DNA from: CAZNYG01 sp964577205
Lineage (GTDB): Bacteria > Elusimicrobiota > Endomicrobiia > Endomicrobiales > CAIRNS01
Reading direction: 5' to 3'
NCBI GenBank assembly: GCA_964577205.1
Contig: CAZNYG010000024.1
Coordinates: forward strand, 1 to 28,331
DNA length: 28,331 bases
The notes beneath the pieces are model-generated. The model was not told the origin of the DNA, did not search any database, and saw only the letters and a program-made list of their open reading frames with translations. A program made the translations under genes and the position numbers. Shown one piece after another: positions 8,899 through 16,050 of the stretch; positions within the stretch are counted from its first letter, which is position 1, and each line of letters starts with the position of its first letter.

Positions 8899-9289
8899 GA
8901 TGGGCCGCCTTGCGCGCGAATTGATGGATCAAAAGCGCTATCGCCGCCCCTGCGGCATCTATCGCCACATCCGCCGCCGACGGCCCGCGGGTCGGGACAA
9001 AAGACTGATGATACTCGTCGGAAGCGGCATAAAGGACCGTCAAGAACAGAGAGAGCAGGGAAAGCCGGAAGGAAGACACGCGGGGATAGCTTCCCCGTAA
9101 AGCGCGATAGATCAAAAGATACAGGACCGCGTACTCCGTCATGTGGGCGCACTTGCGCAACACAAGGTCCCAGAAGCCGAACTCGGTTTTCAGGTTGGGT
9201 ATGCCGGAAAGGATGAAGATGATGCCGCACCAGACAGCCACGGGCAGCCAAAGCGAAAGATACGCCGCCGCGACACGCGCGCCTTTCAT
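8885..9289 (-). CDS. VanZ-family membrane protein
   Basis: The 134-residue hydrophobic protein has four predicted membrane segments at about residues 8-28, 45-65, 75-92 and 107-127. It carries VanZ-like features: the N-terminal WLPVAVWCGIIFILSG, the charged RKCAHMTEYAVLYLL segment, and SDEYHQSFVPTRGPSAADVAIDAAG, in which the DE-H-F-P-R-D pattern is diagnostic. VanZ was named for low-level teicoplanin resistance, but stand-alone homologues are widespread and their role is unknown, so drug resistance should not be assumed. The start lies 16 bases after the obg stop, with a G-rich stretch as a weak ribosome binding site. It belongs to the same minus-strand operon. Confidence 0.88.
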   Translation of the reverse strand: MKGARVAAAYLSLWLPVAVWCGIIFILSGIPNLKTEFGFWDLVLRKCAHMTEYAVLYLLIYRALRGSYPRVSSFRLSLLSLFLTVLYAASDEYHQSFVPTRGPSAADVAIDAAGAAIALLIHQFARKAAHHENA

Positions 9290-9305
9290 AATTCAGCGCC
9301 CCCCG

Positions 9306-10571
9306 CTATCGCTCATAGACAAATTCAAAATCGATGATATGGACGGTATCGCCCGGCCGGATACCCTGTTCTTCCAGTGCCTGGTCCACGCCGATCTTCT
9401 TAAGTATGTTCTGGAACCGGCGTACCGCTTCTTCTTCAGAAAAATCGGTCATCTCGGCCAGGGTTTCGATCTTTTTCCCCGTGACGGTGAATATGGTTTC
9501 GCCTTCATCGTTCACTTCTTTGCTGACGGCAAACTCGGGTTCGTACACGTATTTCTTTACCGTCTCCACCAACGGTTCTTCATCTTCGGCGGGTTTGGCC
9601 AGCAGTTTTACCACCGCCGTAAGGAGCTCGGGGATACCTTCTCCCGTGGCTGCCGATATCGGGAATATTCTTTTGGTTTTGACATGCCGCTTGAATTCTT
9701 TAAGGAGTGCCGGAGCGTCGGTCAGGTCCATTTTGTTGACCGCGATGAGCATGGGTTTTTTTGTCAGGCGTTTGGAATAGCGGGCAAGTTCGTTGTTGAT
9801 GACGCGGTAGCTTTCGTAAGCGCTTTTCCCGCCGAATCCCGCCGCGTCCACAAGGTGGATCAGCACGCGGGTCCGCTGCACGTGCCGCAGGAATTCATCA
9901 CCGATCCCTTTGCCCTCATGGGCGCCTTCGATAAGGCCTGGAATGTCAGCCACGACAAACTGGCGTTCGTTATGGCTTACAACGCCCAGATTCGGCGCCA
10001 GCGTGGTGAAAGGATAGTCCGCGATCTTGGGACGGGCCGCGCTTATGCGCGAAAGAAAAGTCGATTTACCGGCATTGGGCATGCCTGCCAGGCCGACATC
10101 GGCGATCAGCATCAGCTCCAGGGAAAGTTCCACCGATTCCCCCGGCTCGCCTTTTTCGGCGATACGGGGAGCCGTATGCCGCGTCGTTTTAAAGGATGTG
10201 TTTCCCCGTCCGCCGCGGCCGCCATGCGCGGCCAGAACGCGCTGTCCGGGCTCGCGCATATCCGCGATGACTTCGTTATCCTTGCGGACGACCGTGCCGG
10301 CAGGAATCTTGATGACAAGGTCTTCCGCGCCGCGGCCGGTGCACCTGTTGGTGCCGCCCTTTTCGCCGTCGGCCGCCCGGTAATGAGGTTTATAGGTAAG
10401 GTCGAGGAGTGTCGTCAGATGAGGGTTGACTTCAAGATAAACGTCTCCGCCGCGGCCGCCATTGCCCCCGTCAGGACCGCCGAAAGGAACGAATTTTTCC
10501 CGCCTAAAAGAAATACAGCCGGCGCCACCGCGCCCGGCTGTAATATAGATACGTGCTTTATCGATGAACAT
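9306..10571 (-). CDS. obg: GTPase Obg (CgtA), 50S ribosome assembly
   Basis: This 421-residue protein has all three Obg parts. The glycine-rich Obg fold (1-158) includes GRGGAGCISFRREK and GGPDGGNGGRGGDVY. The G domain has G1 GMPNAGKS (163-170), switch I DYPFTT (185-190), G3 DIPG (209-212), G4 NKMD (279-282) and G5 SAATGEG (306-312). An OCT domain (about 345-420) completes the protein. Obg is a cytoplasmic GTPase that binds the large ribosomal subunit and links late 50S assembly to growth and stress responses. The length is normal and no key residue is missing. The start ATG at 10571 gives the canonical MFIDKARIYI N-terminus but has no obvious ribosome binding site. Its position behind rplU and rpmA is the widely conserved order. 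Confidence 0.98.
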   Translation of the reverse strand: MFIDKARIYITAGRGGAGCISFRREKFVPFGGPDGGNGGRGGDVYLEVNPHLTTLLDLTYKPHYRAADGEKGGTNRCTGRGAEDLVIKIPAGTVVRKDNEVIADMREPGQRVLAAHGGRGGRGNTSFKTTRHTAPRIAEKGEPGESVELSLELMLIADVGLAGMPNAGKSTFLSRISAARPKIADYPFTTLAPNLGVVSHNERQFVVADIPGLIEGAHEGKGIGDEFLRHVQRTRVLIHLVDAAGFGGKSAYESYRVINNELARYSKRLTKKPMLIAVNKMDLTDAPALLKEFKRHVKTKRIFPISAATGEGIPELLTAVVKLLAKPAEDEEPLVETVKKYVYEPEFAVSKEVNDEGETIFTVTGKKIETLAEMTDFSEEEAVRRFQNILKKIGVDQALEEQGIRPGDTVHIIDFEFVYER

Positions 10572-10683
10572 AGTTGGCCGGCCGTGAACAGCATTTCAAA
10601 TCGCAAATCTCAAAACGCAGATCATAACGTTTCTAAAAACCTTCTTAAATTTACACTTTACATTTTGCAATTTGACATTGCCA
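10572..10683. other. AT-rich spacer between rpmA and obg with degenerate repeats
   Basis: These 112 bases lie inside the ribosomal operon and are strikingly AT-rich compared with the flanking genes. On the plus strand they are built from similar short words, for example ttacactttacattttgc, caatttgac and caaatcgcaaatctc. No coding frame, promoter or terminator is evident. The style suggests a degenerate intergenic repeat. Confidence 0.4.
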
Positions 10684-10947
10684 TTACTGCGCTTGTCCGG
10701 GTTCGACATTGACATAGCAGCGGTCACCGGCTTTACGGACAAACTTGACGACACCCGCGATCTTCGCGAAAAGCGTGTTGTCCGATCCCATGCCGACATT
10801 CTTGCCGGGATGGAACTTGGTGCCGTGCTGGCGTATGATAATGGCGCCTGCCGTGATCTTCTGGTCGCCGAAAACTTTTACGCCTAACCTTTGGCCCGCT
10901 GAATCGCGGCCGTTTGATGATGAGCCCTGTGCTTTGGTATGTGCCAT
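10684..10947 (-). CDS. rpmA: 50S ribosomal protein L27
   Basis: The 87-residue product begins MAHTKAQGSSSNGRDS and contains GQRLGVKVFGDQ, IIIRQHGTKFHPGKNVG and GSDNTLFA, all hallmarks of L27. L27 sits at the large-subunit interface, where its N-terminal tail reaches toward the peptidyl-transferase centre. The frame is open further upstream (to 11049), but the ATG at 10947 is chosen because it gives the family N-terminus and has GGAGGA a few bases ahead. There is no extra processed N-terminal extension and no Prp (YsxB) protease gene between rplU and rpmA, unlike in Firmicutes. A hairpin with a T-run lies just upstream, between this gene and rplU. Confidence 0.97.
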   Translation of the reverse strand: MAHTKAQGSSSNGRDSAGQRLGVKVFGDQKITAGAIIIRQHGTKFHPGKNVGMGSDNTLFAKIAGVVKFVRKAGDRCYVNVEPGQAQ

Positions 10948-11010
10948 GATACTGTTCCTCCGCTTCCCGTCCGGCCCGGCAGCCCGCTGGACAGGCCGCC
11001 GCGTACCGAC

Positions 11011-11034
11011 AAAAATGCCTGCCAACAGGCAGGC
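11011..11034 (-). terminator. Terminator-like hairpin between rplU and rpmA
   Basis: Read on the minus strand, GCCTGCC and GGCAGGC form a perfect 7-bp stem around a TGTT loop (11034-11017), followed directly by ATTTTT (11016-11011). This is a compact intrinsic-terminator shape. It lies after the rplU stop (11053) and before rpmA, so it would reduce transcription of the downstream genes rather than end the operon completely. Confidence 0.6.
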
Positions 11035-11052
11035 AATGCGGGAACGCAACGA

Positions 11053-11367
11053 TTATTTCTGGATGATGTCTTTGACCTGAAGCTCGGTCACGTATTGACG
11101 GTGTCCCTGCATTTTCTTGTAGCCCTTTTTAGAGCGTTTCTTGAAAACGATGACCTTGGGAGCGCGGGTCTGCCGTATGACCGTGGCAACGACCTGCGCG
11201 CCTTCGACAGTGGGACGTCCGATGACCGTTTTTTCGCCGTCGCCGATCATGAGTACCTGATCAAGGATGACTTCAGCGCCCGCTTCGGCCGGCAGCTTCT
11301 CAACCAGAAGATTAGCGCCTTTTTCGACTTTGAACTGTTTTCCGCCAGATTGAATTAACGCGTACAT
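11053..11367 (-). CDS. rplU: 50S ribosomal protein L21
   Basis: The 104-residue protein starts MYALIQSGGKQFKVEKG, the standard L21 N-terminus. It continues with VLMIGDGEKTVIGRPTVEGA and the basic segment KVIVFKKRSKKGYKKMQGHRQ, which contacts 23S rRNA. An upstream extension of the frame (to 11616) is not coding, because the ATG at 11367 is preceded by AAAGGAG at good spacing and by a promoter. This is the first gene of the rplU-rpmA-obg operon. It is separated from rpmA by about 105 bases that include a terminator-like hairpin. The length is typical. Confidence 0.97.
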   Translation of the reverse strand: MYALIQSGGKQFKVEKGANLLVEKLPAEAGAEVILDQVLMIGDGEKTVIGRPTVEGAQVVATVIRQTRAPKVIVFKKRSKKGYKKMQGHRQYVTELQVKDIIQK

Positions 11368-11393
11368 TGACTTGCTCCTTTCTAATCTGTATA

Positions 11394-11423
11394 ATAGTAC
11401 AAAATTTATTACGGCCTTGTCAA
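11394..11423 (-). promoter_or_regulatory. Sigma70-type promoter of the rplU operon
   Basis: On the minus strand a perfect TTGACA (11423-11418) and TACTAT (11399-11394) are separated by 18 bases. The -10 box lies about 26 bases before the rplU ATG, leaving a short leader that contains AAAGGAG. This is one of the best promoter matches in the window. Confidence 0.75.
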
Positions 11424-11473
11424 CACATCCAAAATTCCCCCGAAAGCGGTGGGATTTTGTTCGGAGGAGTACC

Positions 11474-12658
11474 GTGTGGCTGTCAAAACGGGCGCGGAGC
11501 ATAAAACCATCGCCGACCCTCGCCGTTGAAGGCAGGGCCAAAGCCCTTAAAGCGCAGGGCATAGATATCGTCAGCTTCGGCGCGGGAGAACCCGATTTCG
11601 AAACGCCCGGCAACATAAGGGATGCCGGTCAGAAAGCCATAGCCTCCGGATTTACCCGGTACTGTCCGGTAGGCGGCACCCCGGACCTGAAACAGGCGAT
11701 CATCGAAAAGTTCCGCAGGGACAACCGGCTTGAATACACGCAGGATGAGATCATAGTGTCCTGCGGGGCCAAGCATTCATTATACAATTTATTTCAAGCA
11801 ATTTTCGATCGCGGGGACGAGGTCATCATTCCAGCGCCGTACTGGGTGTCCTATCCCGACATGGCCGTTCTGGCCGGAGCAAAGGTAAAAGTACTGCGCA
11901 CCCGGGAGTCGGATGGTTTCCGTATCCGTCCCGAACAGCTCGAGAAAGCGATAGGGAAAAAGACAAAAGCGCTTGTTCTCAACTCGCCTTCAAACCCCAC
12001 CGGCAGCGCCTACACTCCGGAAGAACTGAAAGCTATCGGCAACACCTGCGTCAAACACGACCTGCTCATCATTTCCGATGAAATTTATGAAAAACTGGTG
12101 TTTGACGGCATTAAGGCGGTCTCTATAGCAACGCTGGACCCTGCCTTCAAGTCACGCACCGTGGTAGTGAACGGCGTCTCAAAATCCTATGCCATGACCG
12201 GCTGGCGCATCGGTTACACAGCCGGGCCTGAAGAGATAATCGCGGCAATGTGCACCATACAAAGCCAGTCCACGTCCAACCCCGCTTCAATTTCACTGAG
12301 AGCGGCAGCCGAAGCGCTGAAGGGGCCGCAGGACAGCGTGGAAGCCATGCGCGTTGAGTTCGAGAAACGGCGCACTTACATAGTTGACCGGCTGAACGCC
12401 ATAAAAGGTATTTCCTGCCTGAAACCGCAAGGTGCGTTCTATGTGTTCCCGAACGTAAAAAGACTTCTGAATAAAACATATAACGGGGTCACGGTCGCGA
12501 CTGCCATCGACCTGTCCAACTACCTGCTGGACAAAGCCCGCATCGCCGTCGTCCCCGGCGACGCCTTCGGCGCCCCAGGCTACCTCCGCCTTTCCTATGC
12601 AACCTCCATGGAAAACATCCGCAAAGGCATCGACCGCCTGGAAGAAGCGTTGAAGTGA
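11474..12658 (+). CDS. Pyridoxal-phosphate aspartate-type aminotransferase (class I)
   Basis: The 394-residue protein is a fold-type I aminotransferase of the aspartate/prephenate (subgroup Ib) kind. It shows SFGAGEPDFETP (34-45), which binds substrate, then NSPSNPTG (170-177), SDEIYEKL (201-208), and SKSYAMTGWRIGY (236-248), in which Lys237 forms the Schiff base with the cofactor. Enzymes of this group interconvert aspartate and 2-oxoglutarate with oxaloacetate and glutamate, and some also use prephenate. The start is taken as GTG at 11474 because GGAGGAG lies six bases upstream and the family N-terminus (LSKRARSIKPSPTL) follows; the open frame further upstream overlaps the rplU promoter. 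It is a single-gene unit closed by a strong terminator. Exact substrate preference is not visible. Confidence 0.93.
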   Translation: MWLSKRARSIKPSPTLAVEGRAKALKAQGIDIVSFGAGEPDFETPGNIRDAGQKAIASGFTRYCPVGGTPDLKQAIIEKFRRDNRLEYTQDEIIVSCGAKHSLYNLFQAIFDRGDEVIIPAPYWVSYPDMAVLAGAKVKVLRTRESDGFRIRPEQLEKAIGKKTKALVLNSPSNPTGSAYTPEELKAIGNTCVKHDLLIISDEIYEKLVFDGIKAVSIATLDPAFKSRTVVVNGVSKSYAMTGWRIGYTAGPEEIIAAMCTIQSQSTSNPASISLRAAAEALKGPQDSVEAMRVEFEKRRTYIVDRLNAIKGISCLKPQGAFYVFPNVKRLLNKTYNGVTVATAIDLSNYLLDKARIAVVPGDAFGAPGYLRLSYATSMENIRKGIDRLEEALK

Positions 12659-12673
12659 TCGGAAAAGTGTGCG

Positions 12674-12715
12674 AAAAGCCCGCGCGGATCGTTCGGCCCG
12701 CGCGGGCTTTTTTTT
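12674..12715. terminator. Bidirectional intrinsic terminator
   Basis: GCCCGCGCGG (12678-12687) pairs perfectly with CCGCGCGGGC (12698-12707) across a 10-base loop. Eight T follow on the plus strand and AAAA precedes on the left, so it can end transcription of the aminotransferase (plus) and, less strongly, of cysK (minus). It sits between these convergent units. Confidence 0.9.
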
Positions 12716-12798
12716 CAGACTGACGCTTTAAGCCGCCTTCAGAATGCCGGGCACTTCCTCCTGTCCGCGGACATCCCGAAAGATCCTGAACGCCTTTT

Positions 12799-13725
12799 TT
12801 ATTCCTGGAACAGCCAGGTGGAAAGATAGCGCTCGCCGGTGTCGGGGAGTACGACGACGATGGTTTTGCCTTTGTTCTCCGGACGCTTTGCCGCCTCAAG
12901 GGCTGCCCACAGCGCGGCACCGCTCGAAATGCCGGCCAGTATGCCTTCTTTTTTTGCCAGCTGCCTCGCGGTTATTCCCGCATCGTCGTTCGTCACCTGT
13001 ATGATCTCGTCAATAACCTTCCTGTCCAGCACACCTGGAACAAAGCCCGCGCCGATACCCTGTAATTTATGGGGGCCGGGTTTTCCGCCGGACAGGACCG
13101 GAGAGTCCTTAGGTTCCACCGCGACGATCCGGACACCGGGTTTGCGCGCTTTAAGAGCTTCACCAACACCGGTTACCGTGCCGCCTGTTCCGACTCCCGC
13201 GACAAAAAAATCGATTTTTCCGTCGGTGTCGTTCCATATCTCTTCCGCGGTAGTTTTCCGGTGGATCTCCGGGTTCGCGGGATTGTTGAACTGCTGCAGA
13301 ATGATGCTGTTCGGCGTCGTTTTGGCGAGTTCTTCCGCCTTTTCTACCGCGCCGCGCATTCCTTTCGGGCCTTCGGTGAGCACGACCTCTGCTCCCAGTA
13401 TCTTAAGCAGCTGGCGGCGTTCCACGCTCATGGTTTCCGGCATGGTCAGGATGATACGGTACCCTTTTGCCGCGGCGACAAAAGCGAGAGCTATGCCCGT
13501 GTTGCCGCTGGTGGGTTCGATAAGAACTGCGTCCTTTTTCAGTATTCCTTTACGTTCCGCATCTTCGACCATGGCGACGCCGATCCGGTCTTTAACACTG
13601 GAAAGAGGATTGAATGATTCGACTTTGGCAAGCACCGCGGCCCCGTTTCCCGGAGACATTCGATTGATCCTGACGAGCGGTGTATGGCCGACGGTCTTGG
13701 TGATATCATCAAAAATCCGGGACAT
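12799..13725 (-). CDS. cysK: Cysteine synthase A (O-acetylserine sulfhydrylase)
   Basis: The 308-residue protein is a fold-type II PLP enzyme. It combines O-acetylserine with sulfide to make cysteine in the cytoplasm. SSVKDRIG holds the cofactor lysine (Lys45), PTSGNTG (71-77) is the substrate loop, GTGGT (179-183) binds the PLP phosphate, and ISSGAA (266-271) is the conserved end motif; EPKDSPVLSGG and HKLQGIGAGF are also diagnostic of CysK. Length is normal. The ATG at 13725 follows an excellent AGGAGGAACA ribosome binding site. It lies 34 bases behind metY on the same strand, so the two form a sulfur amino-acid operon that ends at the shared terminator near 12.7 kb. Confidence 0.96.
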   Translation of the reverse strand: MSRIFDDITKTVGHTPLVRINRMSPGNGAAVLAKVESFNPLSSVKDRIGVAMVEDAERKGILKKDAVLIEPTSGNTGIALAFVAAAKGYRIILTMPETMSVERRQLLKILGAEVVLTEGPKGMRGAVEKAEELAKTTPNSIILQQFNNPANPEIHRKTTAEEIWNDTDGKIDFFVAGVGTGGTVTGVGEALKARKPGVRIVAVEPKDSPVLSGGKPGPHKLQGIGAGFVPGVLDRKVIDEIIQVTNDDAGITARQLAKKEGILAGISSGAALWAALEAAKRPENKGKTIVVVLPDTGERYLSTWLFQE

Positions 13726-13759
13726 TGTTCCTCCTGTTTAACACAAGTTACTTACTCGC

Positions 13760-15055
13760 TTACGTAATGTTTTGCAGCGACTGATCTATGTCGGCGATGA
13801 TGTCTTCGATATTTTCTATGCCGATGGAAAGCCGGATAAAGTCCGGGGTCACGCCGGTCGCGGCCTGTTCTTCGGGCGACAGCTGCTGGTGCGTCGTGCT
13901 GGCCGGATGGATGGCAAGAGTTTTCGCGTCGCCCACATTGGCCAGGTGGGATATCAGCTTAAGTGAATTGATAAATTTCTTTCCCGCCTCTTTTCCGCCT
14001 TTTATTCCGAAACCGATTATCGCGCCCGGGCCTTTGGGGAAGTATTTGTCCGCAAGCTTTTTTTCCGGGCTTGAGGCAAGCCCCGGATAGTTGACCCATG
14101 CGGCCGCGGGATGCGTTTCGAGAAAACGGGCGACCTTAAGGGCGTTATCGACATGGCGTTCCATTCTCAGATGAAGGGTTTCCAGACCCTGCAGCAGAAG
14201 GAAGGAATTGAAAGGAGAGATCGCCGCCCCGATATCGCGCAGCAGCGTGACCCGCGCCTTGATAATGTAGGCGATATTCCCCAGCGGCTTGAGGGCTTCG
14301 ATGAAATTGATGCCGTGATAACTGGGTTCAGGTTCCGCGATAAGCGGAAATTTCCCGTTGGCCCAGTCGAACTTCCCTGAATCCACGATAAGGCCGCCGA
14401 TGGAAGTCCCGTGCCCGCCGATAAACTTTGTCGCCGAATAAACGATAATATCCGCCCCGTGCTGAAAAGGCCGGAGAATATAGGGCGTTACCGTATTGTC
14501 CACCACAAGGGGAATACCGTTCCGGTGGGCGATCTTTGCCAATCCCTCCAGGTCGGTTACGTTCAGTTTCGGATTGCCGATGGACTCCGCATAGATGGCC
14601 TTTGTCTTCGGCGTTATCGCTTTTTCAAAGGCAGAAAGATCGCTCGACGCGGCGAACTTCACTTTAATCCCGAGACGGGCGAACGTGTAGTGAAAAAGAT
14701 TGTACGTTCCTCCATAGAGATTGTCCGCGGACACGATCTCATCGCCGGCCTGCGCTATGTTAAGAAGCGCGAGGCTGATGGCCGCCTGGCCGCTGGCAGT
14801 CGCAAGCGCCCCTACCCCCCCTTCAAGAAGAGCGATACGTTTTTCAAGGACGTCCGTAGTCGGATTCATGAGCCGGGTATAAATGTTGCCGAAATCCTTA
14901 AGCCCGAAAAGATTCGCGGCATGATCGGTGTCTTTGAATTGGTATGAAGTGGTCTGGTAGATGGGAACGGCCCGCGAACCGGTCGCGGGGTCAGGTTCCT
15001 GCCCGCCGTGCAATAGTATGCTTTCGAGTCTTAACTGTGTGTCGATGGTACTCAT
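13760..15055 (-). CDS. metY: O-acetylhomoserine sulfhydrylase (MetY-type)
   Basis: The 431-residue product belongs to the Cys/Met-metabolism PLP family. The N-terminus with LLHGGQEPDPATGSRAVPIY, YTRLMNPTTDVLEKRIALLEGG (59-80) and IIVYSATKFIGGHG (203-216, Lys210 carrying PLP) identifies it. The length (about 430 residues, longer than the 380-400 of MetB/MetC) and the insertion with FPLIAEPEPSYHG point to direct sulfhydrylation of O-acetylhomoserine with sulfide, giving homocysteine. The start ATG at 15055 follows GGAGGAAAT. It is the first gene of the pair with cysK, behind a very good promoter. A sulfhydrylase acting on O-acetylserine as well is possible. Confidence 0.93.
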   Translation of the reverse strand: MSTIDTQLRLESILLHGGQEPDPATGSRAVPIYQTTSYQFKDTDHAANLFGLKDFGNIYTRLMNPTTDVLEKRIALLEGGVGALATASGQAAISLALLNIAQAGDEIVSADNLYGGTYNLFHYTFARLGIKVKFAASSDLSAFEKAITPKTKAIYAESIGNPKLNVTDLEGLAKIAHRNGIPLVVDNTVTPYILRPFQHGADIIVYSATKFIGGHGTSIGGLIVDSGKFDWANGKFPLIAEPEPSYHGINFIEALKPLGNIAYIIKARVTLLRDIGAAISPFNSFLLLQGLETLHLRMERHVDNALKVARFLETHPAAAWVNYPGLASSPEKKLADKYFPKGPGAIIGFGIKGGKEAGKKFINSLKLISHLANVGDAKTLAIHPASTTHQQLSPEEQAATGVTPDFIRLSIGIENIEDIIADIDQSLQNIT

Positions 15056-15186
15056 GATATTTCCTCCGGGTATAGTTTTATACTACCTTTTTCCGTTATC
15101 CATGCCTCTTCAGATACTCTCCTCCCAGTTTGTTTTTTGACCATATGTTTCATTCATATTATTGTATGTCAATCGTGTTAATAGAC

Positions 15187-15215
15187 ATTCTAACAGATTA
15201 AGCCAACTTTGTCAA
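15187..15215 (-). promoter_or_regulatory. Strong sigma70-type promoter of metY-cysK, with possible operator
   Basis: On the minus strand TTGACA (15215-15210) and TAGAAT (15192-15187) are separated by exactly 17 bases. The start of transcription would fall about 125 bases before metY. The -10 box is enclosed by the arms TGTTA and TAACA (about 15176-15195), an inverted pair that could be a repressor site. The -35 box begins only about nine bases after the last stop codon of the msrA remnant. I see no SAM riboswitch in the leader. Confidence 0.7.
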
Positions 15216-15231
15216 GATATTTATTAAATAA

Positions 15232-15505
15232 TCAGCGGCCTTCGTCGTACATATTCATTGCCTTTATCTGTACTAATTCTATAGGCATTGCATTTAAAAA
15301 ACCGGACGGGTTTTTGGCGGGATAATCCTGATGGTATTCTTCCGCGGGATAGAAAGCAGACGCCGGGGATATTCTGGAATGGAGGGATCATACACCAGAA
15401 GCACCCGCCGGCGAATGCAGCTTTTTCCTGTTTCATACTTCCCTCCAGACTGACGCTTGCGGCAAACAGCAGTATGCCGGCCACCGCGATCGTTCCTTTT
15501 ATCAT
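15232..15505 (-). pseudogene. msrA: msrA (methionine sulfoxide reductase A) with internal deletion and frameshift
   Basis: The frame from ATG 15505 encodes a signal-peptide-like start (residues 1-23) and then KAAFAGGCFWC, the catalytic motif of MsrA with Cys35. PPFQNIPGV follows. After about codon 49 the homology jumps into another frame that reads SAFYPAEEYHQDYPAKNP, the conserved C-terminal end of MsrA, and continues to a TGA at 15232. In intact MsrA roughly 100 residues separate these two blocks, including the substrate-binding and sulfoxide-recognition parts. The remnant cannot reduce methionine sulfoxide. It sits immediately upstream of the metY promoter, in the same direction, so a working msrA may once have headed this sulfur cluster. 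Confidence 0.85.
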
Positions 15506-15611
15506 CTCAATCCCCTATGCCGACGGCAGGAACACAGCTCGATAATACCGCTATCCTGGCATGCGCGCGCGCACCGACAAAGAACCGGCAGCGCGCGTAA
15601 TGTCAGTTATT

Positions 15612-15881
15612 TTACCACCAGCGCCCGTGATGCCGGGGCTTGTGATTGTTCTTATGGCGCCACCCGCCGTGATCCCATCTGTTATCCCGGCGGCGGTAAT
15701 CCGGGCGTTCGCCACAGCCGTATCCGTCACCCGAGTTCAACCGGAACGCTATCTGCATGCCCGGCTCATGCGATGCAAAGCCGACCGATACGCAGGAACC
15801 GCCATGGCCGTCGGCAAAAGCCGGCGCCGCAAGGCCGCATCCGATCATCGCCGCCGCGATCATTGCCTGTTTGATCTTCAT
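15612..15881 (-). CDS. Small secreted His/Arg/Trp-rich protein
   Basis: The 89-residue product has a clear signal peptide, MKIKQAMIAAAMIGCGLAAP, with cleavage probably after AFA (residue 23). The mature part is short, with two cysteines (about 30 and 56) that could pair. It ends in a tail with HGGWRHKNNHKPRHHGRWW, dominated by His, Arg, Trp and Gly. The start at 15881 is chosen for its strong AGGAGGTGG ribosome binding site; the frame is open further upstream but without support. Comparable small basic, histidine-rich envelope proteins with YRRRDNRW-type tails are common as hypothetical proteins in diderm bacteria. Metal or polyanion binding in the periplasm is possible but is only inferred from composition. 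Confidence 0.75.
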   Translation of the reverse strand: MKIKQAMIAAAMIGCGLAAPAFADGHGGSCVSVGFASHEPGMQIAFRLNSGDGYGCGERPDYRRRDNRWDHGGWRHKNNHKPRHHGRWW

Positions 15882-16035
15882 AAAAGTCCACCTCCTGTTC
15901 AGTTCTGGGGATGCTTCCCCCTTCCACACCCTGTTAGACACCCGTAAAATATGAAAAGTTCCAGTAAAACGGCGCGAGTGAGCGAGTAAGTCAGAAAAGT
16001 ACATATGACTGATGCCGTTTTTCAGGAATTTTTGA

Positions 16036-16041
16036 TACAAT
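16036..16041 (+). promoter_or_regulatory. Candidate -10 box directly before rsgA
   Basis: TACAAT ends only nine bases before the rsgA ATG (16051), with no ribosome binding site between them. If this box is used, the transcript would start about two bases ahead of the start codon, giving an essentially leaderless mRNA. No good -35 box is visible at 16-18 bases upstream, so the call is weak. Confidence 0.3.
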
Positions 16042-16050
16042 AGAAATACC

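Noticed and set aside
9141..10712. Plus-strand open frame of 523 codons
   Set aside because: It is the mirror of obg, whose protein is complete and unmistakable; no ribosome binding site or domain supports the plus-strand frame.
15056..15190. Possible SAM riboswitch before metY
   Set aside because: The leader lacks the conserved core and paired elements of SAM-I or SAM-II types and has no terminator hairpin.
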